A stretch of 64,000 nucleotides of DNA from Pelotalea chapellei. GTDB taxonomy: Bacteria; Desulfobacterota; Desulfuromonadia; Geobacterales; Pseudopelobacteraceae. Position 1 is the first letter of the stretch; each line of letters begins with the position of its first letter. Under the pieces are notes generated by a model. It was given only the letters and a program-made list of their open reading frames with translations, did no database searches and was not told where the DNA came from. Shown in pieces: positions 1 through 8,192 of this stretch. The position numbers were made by a program, and so were the translations under genes. Location of the stretch: contig NZ_JAHDYS010000002.1 in the NCBI RefSeq assembly GCF_018531195.1, forward strand, positions 1-64,000. Reading direction: 5' to 3'.

Positions 1-77
1 TTTCCTTCGTGTCTTTGCGCCTTTGTGTGATAACGATCCGGTTCCTACAATGATTCTCTTTCCTGCTGCTCGATGTT
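1..77. repeat. 77-bp direct repeat, copy 1
   Basis: This 77-base stretch is repeated identically at 197-273. The right-hand copy spans the sequence just beyond cheA and the last eleven codons of cheA, so this copy is a displaced fragment of the cheA 3' end, placed 196 bp downstream of the gene. It may extend left beyond the window. It suggests a local tandem duplication with later decay, or a repeat-mediated rearrangement. Confidence 0.9.
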
Positions 78-141
78 GTTCCGGCTGTCGTGGCTCTGCG
101 ACACTTCATGATTCTTCCAGAAAATAATTCAGGACAACATT

Positions 142-230
142 ATTCTCACACGAAGCCACGAAGGCACAAAGAGAGAGTTAAAGGTCCGGGCATGCTTTTC
201 CTTCGTGTCTTTGCGCCTTTGTGTGATAAC
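142..230. repeat. Degenerate inverted repeat of the CACGAAG/GGCACAAAG type
   Basis: The arm at about 142-176 (CACACGAAGCCACGAAGG then CACAAAG) is an imperfect reverse complement of the arm at about 197-230 (CCTTCGTGTCTTTGCGCC then TTTGTGTG). The arms could pair into a long imperfect hairpin just past the stop codon of cheA, perhaps ending the transcript. From memory, sequences of this composition occur as dispersed intergenic repeats in related genomes; this was not checked. Confidence 0.6.
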
Positions 231-273
231 GATCCGGTTCCTACAATGATTCTCTTTCCTGCTGCTCGATGTT
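197..273. repeat. 77-bp direct repeat, copy 2 (overlaps cheA 3' end)
   Basis: This copy is identical to bases 1-77. It includes the cheA stop codon (241-243, read on the minus strand) and eleven preceding codons, so it is probably the parental copy. Confidence 0.9.
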
Positions 274-2358
274 CTGCAGCAAAACCGCCATATCCAGAAT
301 AAGCGCCACGTTGCCATCCCCGAGTATGGTGGCACCGGAAAGCCCCTTCACATCCCGGTACATCTTACCCAGGGACTTGATCACGGCCTGATGCTCGCCC
401 AACACCTTATCGACCACAAAACCTACCTTGGTGTCATGGATATTGGCGATCACAATCTGCTCGATATCGGGACGCTCTCCTGCAATCATGAAATGCTCTC
501 GCAAAGGTATATAAGGAATGATGGCTCCGCGTACATTGGCCAGATGACGCCCATGAGAATTAAGCACATCTGCGCTGGTCAGCTCAATGCATTCCTCCAC
601 CGTCGCCAGGGGCAGGACGAAATGATCGGTGCCGATCTTGACCAACAGACTGTCGATGATCGCCAGGGTCAGCGGGATCTTTAGGGTGATCGTGGTTCCG
701 ACTCCCGGCACACTGTCCACACCGATCGAGCCGCGCAGTCCGTCGATTCCGCGCTTGACCACGTCCATTCCGACACCGCGGCCGGAAACGCTTGTCACCG
801 CAGTGGCGGTTGAAAAGCCTGGTGCAAAAATCTGGGCGTAGATCTCCTTGTCAGAGACCTCGGCATTGGCATTGAGCAGTCCGCGCTCAACTGCCTTGGC
901 GCGAATCGCGTTGCGATCGAGACCGCCGCCGTCGTCGCGAATGGTGATCAGCACTGAATCACCGGAATGTTCCGCTCCCAGAGTGACCGTGCCGGTTGAT
1001 GATTTTCCTGCAGCAAGACGGGCTTCGGGCATTTCGACGCCATGATCGATGCTGTTGCGAATGATGTGCACCAGCGGATCGTTCAACTTCTCGATCACGG
1101 TCTTGTCCAGCTCCGTATCAGCGCCAAAAGTCTCCATCTCGATTTCTTTTCCCAGCTCCTGAGACAGATCGCGCACCAGGCGCTTGAACTTGCTGAAGGT
1201 GCTGCCGATAGGGAGCATGCGAATGTTGAGGGCCGTATCCCGCAACTCATTGGTCAATCGCTCGACCTCTTCGGCAATGGCAATGTACGTGGAATCTCTG
1301 CCGGCCATGGAAACCTGGGAAAGATGGGCCTGGACCGTGACCATTTCGCCCACCAGGTTGATCAGTTGATCCAGTTTTTCGGCAGGCACGCGGATGCTGG
1401 CTGCTGCTTCCTGGGGGGCCTCACTGCGCTCTTTGCGGACATTTTTTACATGCTGCTGCTCCACGAGGGCAGATTGAACCTTTCCCGGCGATACGATTTC
1501 CTGTTCCACCAGCAGTTCACCGAAGCGCTTCTGCTGCAGCAAGACCTTCTGCATCTCCTCCAGCGACAGGTCTCCACGCTCCACCAGGATATTTCCCAAC
1601 TTTTTGTAATCCTGGTCAGGATCGATCTTGCCGCTGTCGATCAGCTCAATCCTGATATCACAATCATCCTCCACAAAGATGAAAACATCCCGGATGGCGT
1701 CTTCACCTCGGGTGCTGGTCAGGATAATATCCCAGTAAATGTGACAATGTTCAGGGACCAGGCTGTCAAGCAGCGGAACTTCATCAAACTGGGCGATGAC
1801 ATAGCATACTCCCAGCCCCCGCAATTCATTGATCAGGGAGATTGGATTGGTGCCGCACAACAGGATTTCCGGTGCGGGACGGAATCGTATCCGCCAGGTT
1901 TTCTCATCAGCTGGTTCTTCACCCGCCATGGAGAGCGCGGAAACATTGGGTACGTCGGAGGCTACCTCCACCATGTCTGCCTTCGGCACAAGCAGACGCA
2001 AGCCGGAAATGATCTCGTCTCCCCGACTGCGATCAACTTCACCGGCTATTCCTGAATCATTCAGCAGAGCCAGGATATGATCCCGCGATGTAAGGGTCAG
2101 GTCCAGCAGCTGTTTGGTGACTGCCATCTTGCCGTTACGTACCAGATCGAAGACGGTTTCTACTTCGTGGGTAAATGCGGCAATTTCATCGAATCCGAAC
2201 ATGGCTCCGGAGCCTTTAATGGTATGCATAGCCCGAAACACGCGGTTGATCAGATCATCATCATCCGGAGTCTCCTCCAGATCGAGCAACGAAGTCTCCA
2301 GTTCTGCCAGCAGCTCAGCGGCTTCTTCGCGATAGGTTGCCATTGCCTGTTCCATCAT
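241..2358 (-). CDS. cheA: Chemotaxis histidine kinase CheA
   Basis: This is the hub kinase of a chemosensory array: it autophosphorylates and passes phosphate to CheY. Domain order: Hpt with the phospho-accepting His45 in HTIKGSG; a P2-like region at about 150-245; a segment at about 250-305 that reads like two MshEN repeats (KLGNILVERG and then FGELLVEQE); a dimerisation helix pair; an HATPase domain with NSIDHG, DDGGGL and GRGVGMD; and a C-terminal CheW-like domain. The frame extends upstream to a TTG, but the ATG at 2358 has an AGAGGTG ribosome site about 6 bases away and gives 705 residues. It is the last gene of the operon that starts with cheW or the gene before it. The MshEN-like insert is the unusual part. 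Confidence 0.96.
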   Translation of the reverse strand: MMEQAMATYREEAAELLAELETSLLDLEETPDDDDLINRVFRAMHTIKGSGAMFGFDEIAAFTHEVETVFDLVRNGKMAVTKQLLDLTLTSRDHILALLNDSGIAGEVDRSRGDEIISGLRLLVPKADMVEVASDVPNVSALSMAGEEPADEKTWRIRFRPAPEILLCGTNPISLINELRGLGVCYVIAQFDEVPLLDSLVPEHCHIYWDIILTSTRGEDAIRDVFIFVEDDCDIRIELIDSGKIDPDQDYKKLGNILVERGDLSLEEMQKVLLQQKRFGELLVEQEIVSPGKVQSALVEQQHVKNVRKERSEAPQEAAASIRVPAEKLDQLINLVGEMVTVQAHLSQVSMAGRDSTYIAIAEEVERLTNELRDTALNIRMLPIGSTFSKFKRLVRDLSQELGKEIEMETFGADTELDKTVIEKLNDPLVHIIRNSIDHGVEMPEARLAAGKSSTGTVTLGAEHSGDSVLITIRDDGGGLDRNAIRAKAVERGLLNANAEVSDKEIYAQIFAPGFSTATAVTSVSGRGVGMDVVKRGIDGLRGSIGVDSVPGVGTTITLKIPLTLAIIDSLLVKIGTDHFVLPLATVEECIELTSADVLNSHGRHLANVRGAIIPYIPLREHFMIAGERPDIEQIVIANIHDTKVGFVVDKVLGEHQAVIKSLGKMYRDVKGLSGATILGDGNVALILDMAVLLQNIEQQERESL

Positions 2359-2436
2359 AAAGTGCACCTCTGCTTCGTGATTCAAGTAGTTCGGGGTTAA
2401 CCGATCCCCAGTCCCAGCCTTTCCCGGTCCCCGCTG

Positions 2437-2802
2437 TTATCCCAAGACTTTCTTGATCACCGCAATCAACTGGTCCGGCTTGAACGGCTTGACGATCCAG
2501 CCGGTGGCACCGGCAGCTTTCCCTTCCGCCTTGCGGGAATCCTGGGATTCCGTGGTCAGCATGACGATTGGAATGAATTTGTTGAGCGCCCCGGCACGTA
2601 CCCCTTTGATGAGGCCGATGCCATCCATGTTGGGCATGTTCAAGTCAGTCAGCAGCATATCGACTTTTTGCGCACCCAACTTGTTCAGAGCGTCACGACC
2701 GTCCACTGCCTCGACAACTTCATAACCGTTCTGTTTGAGGGTGAATGCCACCATCTGCCGCACACTGGCCGAGTCATCAGCCGTCATGATTACTTTTGCC
2801 AT
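2437..2802 (-). CDS. cheY: CheY-type single-domain response regulator
   Basis: A stand-alone receiver domain of 121 residues with acidic pocket Asp9/Asp10, phospho-acceptor Asp53 (LLTDLNMP), the conserved Thr in MLTTES and Lys in IVKPF. It is the likely phosphorylation target of the neighbouring CheA. There is no output domain, so it acts by protein contact, at a flagellar motor or other partner. Its ATG overlaps the stop codon of the STAS gene by one base, with GGAGGA 8 bases upstream, indicating translational coupling. A gap of 78 bases separates it from cheA. Confidence 0.95.
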   Translation of the reverse strand: MAKVIMTADDSASVRQMVAFTLKQNGYEVVEAVDGRDALNKLGAQKVDMLLTDLNMPNMDGIGLIKGVRAGALNKFIPIVMLTTESQDSRKAEGKAAGATGWIVKPFKPDQLIAVIKKVLG

Positions 2803-3143
2803 TATTGTGTTCCTCCGGACCAGATGCAGGTAGCATCAGTATTGTACTTGCATGCAAGGCGATTTTCCAAACCGCAGGAAGTGATCATGTCACCGAGACC
2901 CTGGAGCTGCTGGCAGTGATATGAAAATATCTTGCCCCTGGCGGCGGCGGTTTTGCAGGCCGAACGGAGGATCTGAATGCCGGTGATGTCCAGAACGACC
3001 CCCTCATCAAACTCCACAGATACATGCTGGACCACCTCAAGGGCTTCACGAATCAGCCGGGCAAATTCCGCCGCATTTTCTATGGTCAGACGATCACCAC
3101 TGGCGATGACGATGGAACCGTCTTCACGGTAAGAACTGTTCAT
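2802..3143 (-). CDS. STAS-domain protein of the chemosensory operon
   Basis: A 113-residue protein with an anti-anti-sigma-like STAS fold: a beta strand GSIVIASGDRLTIENA, helix, and the strand VVLDITGIQILRSA where a phosphorylatable Ser or Thr usually sits in SpoIIAA-like members. Here the segment reads DITGIQ, so Thr is a candidate site. The N-terminal TTG-started extension is rejected because the ATG at 3143 has AGGAGA just upstream. STAS proteins in chemosensory clusters have been seen in this group of bacteria; the partner here is unknown. It sits between the soluble MCP-like gene (12-base gap to its stop) and cheY. Confidence 0.85.
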   Translation of the reverse strand: MNSSYREDGSIVIASGDRLTIENAAEFARLIREALEVVQHVSVEFDEGVVLDITGIQILRSACKTAAARGKIFSYHCQQLQGLGDMITSCGLENRLACKYNTDATCIWSGGTQ

Positions 3144-3154
3144 AATCTCTCCTG

Positions 3155-4990
3155 TCAAAACAAGTCAACGTTATCGCCAAACTCAGAGTCGCTGTCCGAA
3201 GGGTTCCCGAGATCAACCTGCTCTGCTGCAGCAACCTGACCGCCCCGTTTTCGGGCTATCGCCTCGTGGATGTGCCGTTCGCTTTCCATCGTGTAGCGCT
3301 GCTCCATGTGAAGGAGGTTCTGCTTGAACTCACTGCTGGCAGGTTCAATCCGACGAGCCTGGGTAACGATCAACTCCAGGCCTTCAAGCACCCCTTTGGC
3401 CATCTCCCGGGTCCGCTCATGAACGTCGATTTCGGCGGTGGCCTGTTCAATATCCAGGGTCAGGGACTGGACATTTTCGCTCAATGCCGCCAGCAGGGAG
3501 AAAAGGTCATTGTTCATGGCAGCCAGGGTTGGCAAAATTTCGGCCAGTTCATGTTCTATTGCAGAAATGTCGGAAGCGGAACCTGATTCGTCGGTACTGT
3601 TTTCTGCCGCAAGATGACCGGTTGCCGTGTGGATATTGTTCAGTGTGGAGGAAACCAGATCCGTCTGCCGTCCCGCTTCATCGGAAAGCCGCTTGATCGC
3701 TTCGGCCAGCACCCCCAGGGCAGCCCCCTCATGCCCGGTGTGAGCCGCCTTGATCTGGGAATTAAGCGCAATCAGGTCTATTTCGGTTCCGATGAACTCA
3801 ATATCACCGACAAAAGAGGTGATCTGTTGAATCGTACCAGCCACATCCTGCATGGTAACCGCCATGTCATGATCCGTTCTGGCACATTTTGTCAGCACCG
3901 TGGTAACTGATGTAACCCCCTGCCTGAGCGCATCCACAAACGAACTTCCACCGGCGTCAGCCACTCCGGCAACAGTCAGGGTTTCCTGAGCAATTGCATT
4001 CTGTTTGCGGGCTATGTCGCGCAAATTATCCACAATGGCGCAGACAGCGGCATACAGCTCTGTTGAGGCAAAACGTAGCTGAGCTTCCTGCAGCTCGCAG
4101 ACATCGCCACATTCAATCACCAACTTCCTGAGCTGGTCCTCCCCCGGACTCTCAGTATCAGTGGCATCCAGATTATTGATCAGGCGCTCGAGAGCCTCCA
4201 CCACATGTTCCACCTGCTGGCGGGTGATATCATGGGTTTGTTGGGATGCCACGACTTCCCCTATGTCCGCAATGACATCGCTGGAGACCGCCGCGACCAT
4301 TGACCCAAAACGGGTACAACGGTCATTAACCGCAATGAGCTCTTGAAGATTATCAGCGGTTGACGCCACGGAAATACGCAGTTCTTTGTCCTGTAATTTT
4401 TCACTGGCCCGGACCGCCGCAAGATTGGAAGTGATCGTGGAGGCCAGGATCTGACGCTGGTTAAGTATGGCCGCGGACTTGTCATTAACCTGATGGGAAA
4501 GCTTTTCAACGTCCATGGCGAGGTTTACAAAAGCGTTGCCCATCTCTCCCAGACGTGAACTCTCGATTTTTGTGGAGATACTCAACATGCGCAGGGTTTT
4601 GTTCATTTTCTGAAAACCCTCCAGCGGCTGAGTCACCTCCTCCAACAGTTCCTGAACCCGCACCAGAATTGAGCTACTCTCGCTGCTGCGAAGACGGGAA
4701 TCGGCCAGATAAGTTTCCATTGCTGTCATGATCTGCTGCAGTCGGGCAATCAGCATCTGCAGACGATCGCCCGATACAACCTCCATCAACTGACCGGCCA
4801 TCCGGGAGATATCCACCGACCGCTGATAAAACGACTGCATTCGCGAGCCGATCTGCAGGAATTCATCTTCCGTGGTGCCGGCCATCTGACGCAGCGTAGA
4901 GAGCGAAGGAGTAATAACCCCGCGCCAGGCTGAGAGGTTTACCTCTCCTATCTCATTTTCAGAAAAATTATATTGTTGTATGGAAGACAT
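3155..4990 (-). CDS. Soluble MCP-like chemosensory protein
   Basis: A 611-residue, mostly helical protein with no membrane segment. Two places recall the hairpin tip of methyl-accepting proteins: LSISTKIESSRLGEMGNAF near residue 138 and IDLIALNSQIKAAHTGHEGAA near residue 405, compared with the canonical [15 protein letters not shown]. The C-terminus has a conserved-looking MEQRYTMESER segment followed by a low-complexity acidic tail. It is probably a cytoplasmic signalling partner of CheA/CheW with a diverged tip. The start at ATG 4990 follows AAAGGA. No ligand domain is recognised. The assignment to the MCP superfamily is fairly safe; its input signal is unknown. Confidence 0.8.
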   Translation of the reverse strand: MSSIQQYNFSENEIGEVNLSAWRGVITPSLSTLRQMAGTTEDEFLQIGSRMQSFYQRSVDISRMAGQLMEVVSGDRLQMLIARLQQIMTAMETYLADSRLRSSESSSILVRVQELLEEVTQPLEGFQKMNKTLRMLSISTKIESSRLGEMGNAFVNLAMDVEKLSHQVNDKSAAILNQRQILASTITSNLAAVRASEKLQDKELRISVASTADNLQELIAVNDRCTRFGSMVAAVSSDVIADIGEVVASQQTHDITRQQVEHVVEALERLINNLDATDTESPGEDQLRKLVIECGDVCELQEAQLRFASTELYAAVCAIVDNLRDIARKQNAIAQETLTVAGVADAGGSSFVDALRQGVTSVTTVLTKCARTDHDMAVTMQDVAGTIQQITSFVGDIEFIGTEIDLIALNSQIKAAHTGHEGAALGVLAEAIKRLSDEAGRQTDLVSSTLNNIHTATGHLAAENSTDESGSASDISAIEHELAEILPTLAAMNNDLFSLLAALSENVQSLTLDIEQATAEIDVHERTREMAKGVLEGLELIVTQARRIEPASSEFKQNLLHMEQRYTMESERHIHEAIARKRGGQVAAAEQVDLGNPSDSDSEFGDNVDLF

Positions 4991-5052
4991 GCGATTCCTT
5001 TATGCGGGTTCATGGGCACAGGAAAACTCCGGTGCCCATGAAATTTTGCGTT

Positions 5053-6726
5053 TCAGTATCTCTCAAACTCGTCATCCAGATGATCCGGCCCAGCCTGTCC
5101 CAGCTGCAAATTTATCCCGCCCTCGGAGTTGCGTTTGACAGGTGCAGCAGGACCTTTAGCATGGGCAATCTGGGTCCTTTTTCCAGGCTTACGGCTGACT
5201 GCTGCCGTACGGCGTTGATTGCCGATATCGAAGAAGCTGATTGAACTCTGCAGCTGTTCCGCCTGGCTGGAAAGCTCTTCCGAGGTGGAAGCCATCTCTT
5301 CCGAAGCAGAAGCATTCTGCTGAATAACCTGATCCAGTTGCTGAATGGCCTTGTTGATCTGCTCGGCCCCGGTATCCTGTTCCTTGCTGGATGCGGTGAT
5401 CTCTTGCACCAGCTCGGCTGTCTTCTGGATATCAGGCACCATGCGGGTCAGCATCTCGCCCGCCTGTTCGGCAATCGCCACGCTGCGGGTGGAAAGACCG
5501 GAGATCTCGCCGGCAGCGGATTGGCTCCGTTCAGCCAGCTTGCGAACTTCCGAGGCAACCACGGCAAAGCCCTTGCCATGCTCACCGGCACGGGCAGCTT
5601 CGATGGCGGCATTCAGCGCCAGCAGATTGGTCTGGCGGGCGATTTCCTCGATGATGCTGATTTTGGTGGCGATCTCTTTCATGGCAGCAACAGTCTCGGT
5701 GACAGCCTTGCCCCCTTCCTTGGCATCCACGGAACTCTTCATGGAAATCTTTTCAGTCTGCATGGCGTTGTCGGTGTTCTGGCGAATGCTGGAAGCCATC
5801 TCCTCCATACTGGAAGAAATCTCCTCGGCGCTGGCAGCCTGCTCGGTGGCACCCTGGGACATTTGCTGGGCAGTGGAGGAAAGCTCCTGACTGCCGGAAG
5901 CTACGTTATCGGAAGCAGTCATGACATCGCCCACAACCTGCTTGAGCTTTTCAACCATCTGGCTGATGGCAGCCATCATCAGGCCGGTTTCGTCCTTGGA
6001 TTTTGATTCAACGGTAATGGTCAGGTCCCCTCTGGCCAGGGAGTTGGCAACACCAACCGCTTCATTGATCGGGCCGGTAATGGTGCGGGTGATGAACAGG
6101 CCCAGGCCTACTGCCAACAGGGCGCCGAGTACTGCAAGGATGGTCATCAGGCGGGAAGCAGCTATTGCGATAACTGTATTTTCATCGGAGGTCAATTTGG
6201 CCTGATTTATCTTGGCATCAACAAGTTTGTCAATTGTTTCGCCAAAAGCCCCTGCAACCTTTGCCAACTGACCGGAATCAATAATTGCCTTAACCTCGTC
6301 CTCTTTATTAGCCAAAGAGAATTGCAGTAATTTTTCCATAGTCGCGTAATAGGACTTTCGTTCCTCTTTAAATTCGCTGAACATTTTTTTGCCAGCTTCT
6401 GTGAGGATAGTTTTTTCAAATGACTCTGATTCTTTGTCCACTTCTTCACGCAGAACTTTAATCATCTGTACATACTTTTCTTTTTCAGCTGTATTAGTTG
6501 CTTTAAGAAGGTACAGGATATTGACACGTATTTTTTGAAAACTGGTTCCAATTTTCAGTAATTCAGCCGTTGGCACGGTGATTTTTTCATAAAGTTTTAT
6601 GTCCGCATCTTCTATCTGATGAATTTTCTGAATGCCGATAAAGCCGATAATTCCTGCAAATAACGCTACAATAATGAACCCCGAAATAAGTTTGGTACCT
6701 ATCTTCAGATCATTGAACCATTGCAT
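5053..6726 (-). CDS. Membrane methyl-accepting chemotaxis protein
   Basis: A classical transducer of 557 residues: a short cytoplasmic N-terminus, TM1 at about 12-32, a four-helix-bundle periplasmic sensor domain (4HB_MCP type) to about 185, TM2 at about 188-212, a HAMP domain ([14 protein letters not shown] onward), then the coiled-coil signalling domain with the highly conserved tip [20 protein letters not shown]. The C-terminus ends DDEFERY and lacks the NWETF-type CheR tether. The ATG at 6726 has AGGAGGG upstream. It is followed by the soluble MCP-like gene and preceded by cheW, so the three are likely assembled into one array. The ligand cannot be read from sequence. Confidence 0.94.
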   Translation of the reverse strand: MQWFNDLKIGTKLISGFIIVALFAGIIGFIGIQKIHQIEDADIKLYEKITVPTAELLKIGTSFQKIRVNILYLLKATNTAEKEKYVQMIKVLREEVDKESESFEKTILTEAGKKMFSEFKEERKSYYATMEKLLQFSLANKEDEVKAIIDSGQLAKVAGAFGETIDKLVDAKINQAKLTSDENTVIAIAASRLMTILAVLGALLAVGLGLFITRTITGPINEAVGVANSLARGDLTITVESKSKDETGLMMAAISQMVEKLKQVVGDVMTASDNVASGSQELSSTAQQMSQGATEQAASAEEISSSMEEMASSIRQNTDNAMQTEKISMKSSVDAKEGGKAVTETVAAMKEIATKISIIEEIARQTNLLALNAAIEAARAGEHGKGFAVVASEVRKLAERSQSAAGEISGLSTRSVAIAEQAGEMLTRMVPDIQKTAELVQEITASSKEQDTGAEQINKAIQQLDQVIQQNASASEEMASTSEELSSQAEQLQSSISFFDIGNQRRTAAVSRKPGKRTQIAHAKGPAAPVKRNSEGGINLQLGQAGPDHLDDEFERY

Positions 6727-6781
6727 GGTAACCCTCCTGATTGGTATGTTGCCTGGATATGGTAACTGATACTGGGACTTC

Positions 6782-7258
6782 TTATCCTGAAACCGCGGCC
6801 AGTTCAGCGCCGGAAAAGACTTTGTCGATATCGAGAATCATGACGAACCGTTCGTTGTGCTTGCCCATCCCTTTCAGAAATTCTGTTTTCAGATGCGTGC
6901 CAATGTGCGGTGCCGCTTCGATCTGGGAGGGTTCCATTTCAATCACCTCCTGAACACTGTCCGCCAGCGCGCCAAGAACAATGTTCTCACCCCCCATATC
7001 GACTTCGACCACAATGATACAGGTGTTGACGGTTTGAGCTGTTTCCTCCAGGCCGAACTTCAGCCGCAGGTCGATCACCGGCACAACACAACCGCGCAGA
7101 TTGATCACACCCCGCATGAAATCCGGCACCTGCGGCACCTTGGTGATGCTGGTGATCTCCAGGATTTCCCGCACCCTGGCCACATCAACGGCAAACACTT
7201 CCTCGGCCAGTGTAAATGTCAAAAACTGGGTTGTTTCCATCATTGTTTCCATGCTCAT
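6782..7258 (-). CDS. cheW: CheW-type coupling protein
   Basis: A 158-residue single CheW domain that links receptors to CheA. The family core is visible: [18 protein letters not shown], the strand [25 protein letters not shown], and a C-terminal [15 protein letters not shown]. Start ATG 7258 follows GGAGGGAAC; three further in-frame ATGs lie within eight codons. The gap to the MCP gene is 55 bases, consistent with one transcript. It is the only cheW in the window. Confidence 0.95.
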   Translation of the reverse strand: MSMETMMETTQFLTFTLAEEVFAVDVARVREILEITSITKVPQVPDFMRGVINLRGCVVPVIDLRLKFGLEETAQTVNTCIIVVEVDMGGENIVLGALADSVQEVIEMEPSQIEAAPHIGTHLKTEFLKGMGKHNERFVMILDIDKVFSGAELAAVSG

Positions 7259-7318
7259 GTTCCCTCCATTTCATTCTGCTGCGACGTTTTTTGCCCGTTA
7301 ACTAATTGCAGCCTGAAC

Positions 7319-7930
7319 TCAAGCCTCGTTGTCTGTAATGAAAATATTCCGCCTGACGTTATCCAGCATGTGCAGAATCATGCCCTGGCTCCCCCGCATC
7401 ACCGGCTCATCATGAGTTGAATAAATTGTCAGGATTTCTCTGCATGCAATTTTCAAAAGTGAATCCATATGATTTTGCCTGTAGATTTCTCTCCACATGG
7501 CGAGTCGCAACTGCATGTCGCCCGAAAAAAGTGCTTTTTCAGACGGTGCATACAGGCAGATGGAATCAGATACATCACTGGGAGTATGAAGCACCTCGAG
7601 ACAGTCGTCGCCTGCATCCACTGACTGCCCATCCTGAAGAAGTTCATCAATATCAGGCCCGGCGGTCAGGGCCAGAGTTTTCGACTTGTAATACCTTTTA
7701 AGAGCCTTTGCGCCACCGGACTGATCCACATAACTATGAGTGAGAATCACCTGGGACACCGGCGCATTGCCATAGATACTTAAGACCTGTTTTACCTTTT
7801 TAAGAATTGACGCATCAGTACCTGGATCAATCATAGTGGTAATGGTAGTGGGACTGTTCAAGTTGCCGAGGATCAGGTATGAGTTGCAGCAATTCTTTTT
7901 GTTATTTTTTTTCAGCGTGATTATTTTCAT
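7319..7930 (-). CDS. Degenerate metallo-beta-lactamase-fold protein
   Basis: A 203-residue protein whose order of motifs matches the metallo-beta-lactamase fold, but several metal ligands are gone. The usual HxHxDH motif reads H65-S-Y67-V-D69-Q70, the later TPGH reads TPSD119, while D138 (SGD) and H173 (THD) are kept. So the first-site ligands are mostly lost and part of the second site remains. It may bind one metal, or be a non-catalytic sensor or scaffold. It is 60 bases upstream of cheW on the same strand and behind the candidate sigma-54 promoter, so it is the likely first gene of the chemosensory operon. It might be compared with oxygen-binding diiron proteins in other chemotaxis clusters, but the ligand set differs. 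Ribosome site is weak. Confidence 0.75.
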   Translation of the reverse strand: MKIITLKKNNKKNCCNSYLILGNLNSPTTITTMIDPGTDASILKKVKQVLSIYGNAPVSQVILTHSYVDQSGGAKALKRYYKSKTLALTAGPDIDELLQDGQSVDAGDDCLEVLHTPSDVSDSICLYAPSEKALFSGDMQLRLAMWREIYRQNHMDSLLKIACREILTIYSTHDEPVMRGSQGMILHMLDNVRRNIFITDNEA

Positions 7931-8015
7931 GTCACATCCACGACTTCTAAAATTCGAATCACTTAGATGTAAATAATTTAATTAAATAAGTGCTCCTCGC
8001 ATAAATGAATTCCAC

Positions 8016-8031
8016 TTCATATTACGTGCCG
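8016..8031 (-). promoter_or_regulatory. Candidate sigma-54 promoter of the chemosensory operon
   Basis: Read on the minus strand the site is CGGCACG, four bases, ATGA: a full -24 element and a -12 element with G but not C in the GC doublet. It lies about 85 bases before the start of the degenerate metallo-beta-lactamase-fold gene. The imperfect -12 keeps confidence moderate, but repeated ATGCGACAT sites 60-150 bases upstream and a neighbouring NtrC-type activator gene support it. Confidence 0.45.
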
Positions 8032-8088
8032 TACTGCAGCCATTGATCTTATTTAAATTAAAAGCTTTGTAGAATTGAACGGATAGAG

Positions 8089-8182
8089 ATGCGACATGCG
8101 GAGGCAGGGGTTAAGCGAAGTCAAACGGATTGTGTATCATGCGACATATATGTAGCAGATGCATGCCTACCAAGTGTCGCAT
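8089..8182. promoter_or_regulatory. Cluster of ATGCGACAT sites (candidate enhancer)
   Basis: ATGCGACAT occurs at 8089-8097 and 8139-8147, and its near reverse complement GTGTCGCAT at 8174-8182. A fourth copy is at 10127-10135, in the divergent region between the NtrC-type regulator and the hybrid kinase. The spacing relative to the candidate promoter is what enhancer sites for a sigma-54 activator would show. The gene at 8193-9902 is the obvious binding protein; this is inference. Confidence 0.5.
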
Positions 8183-8192
8183 GAGACAGTTA

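Noticed and set aside
1042-2055. Long plus-strand open frame within cheA
   Set aside because: It is antisense to the well-defined CheA gene and carries no recognisable domain; high GC at third positions produces such shadows.
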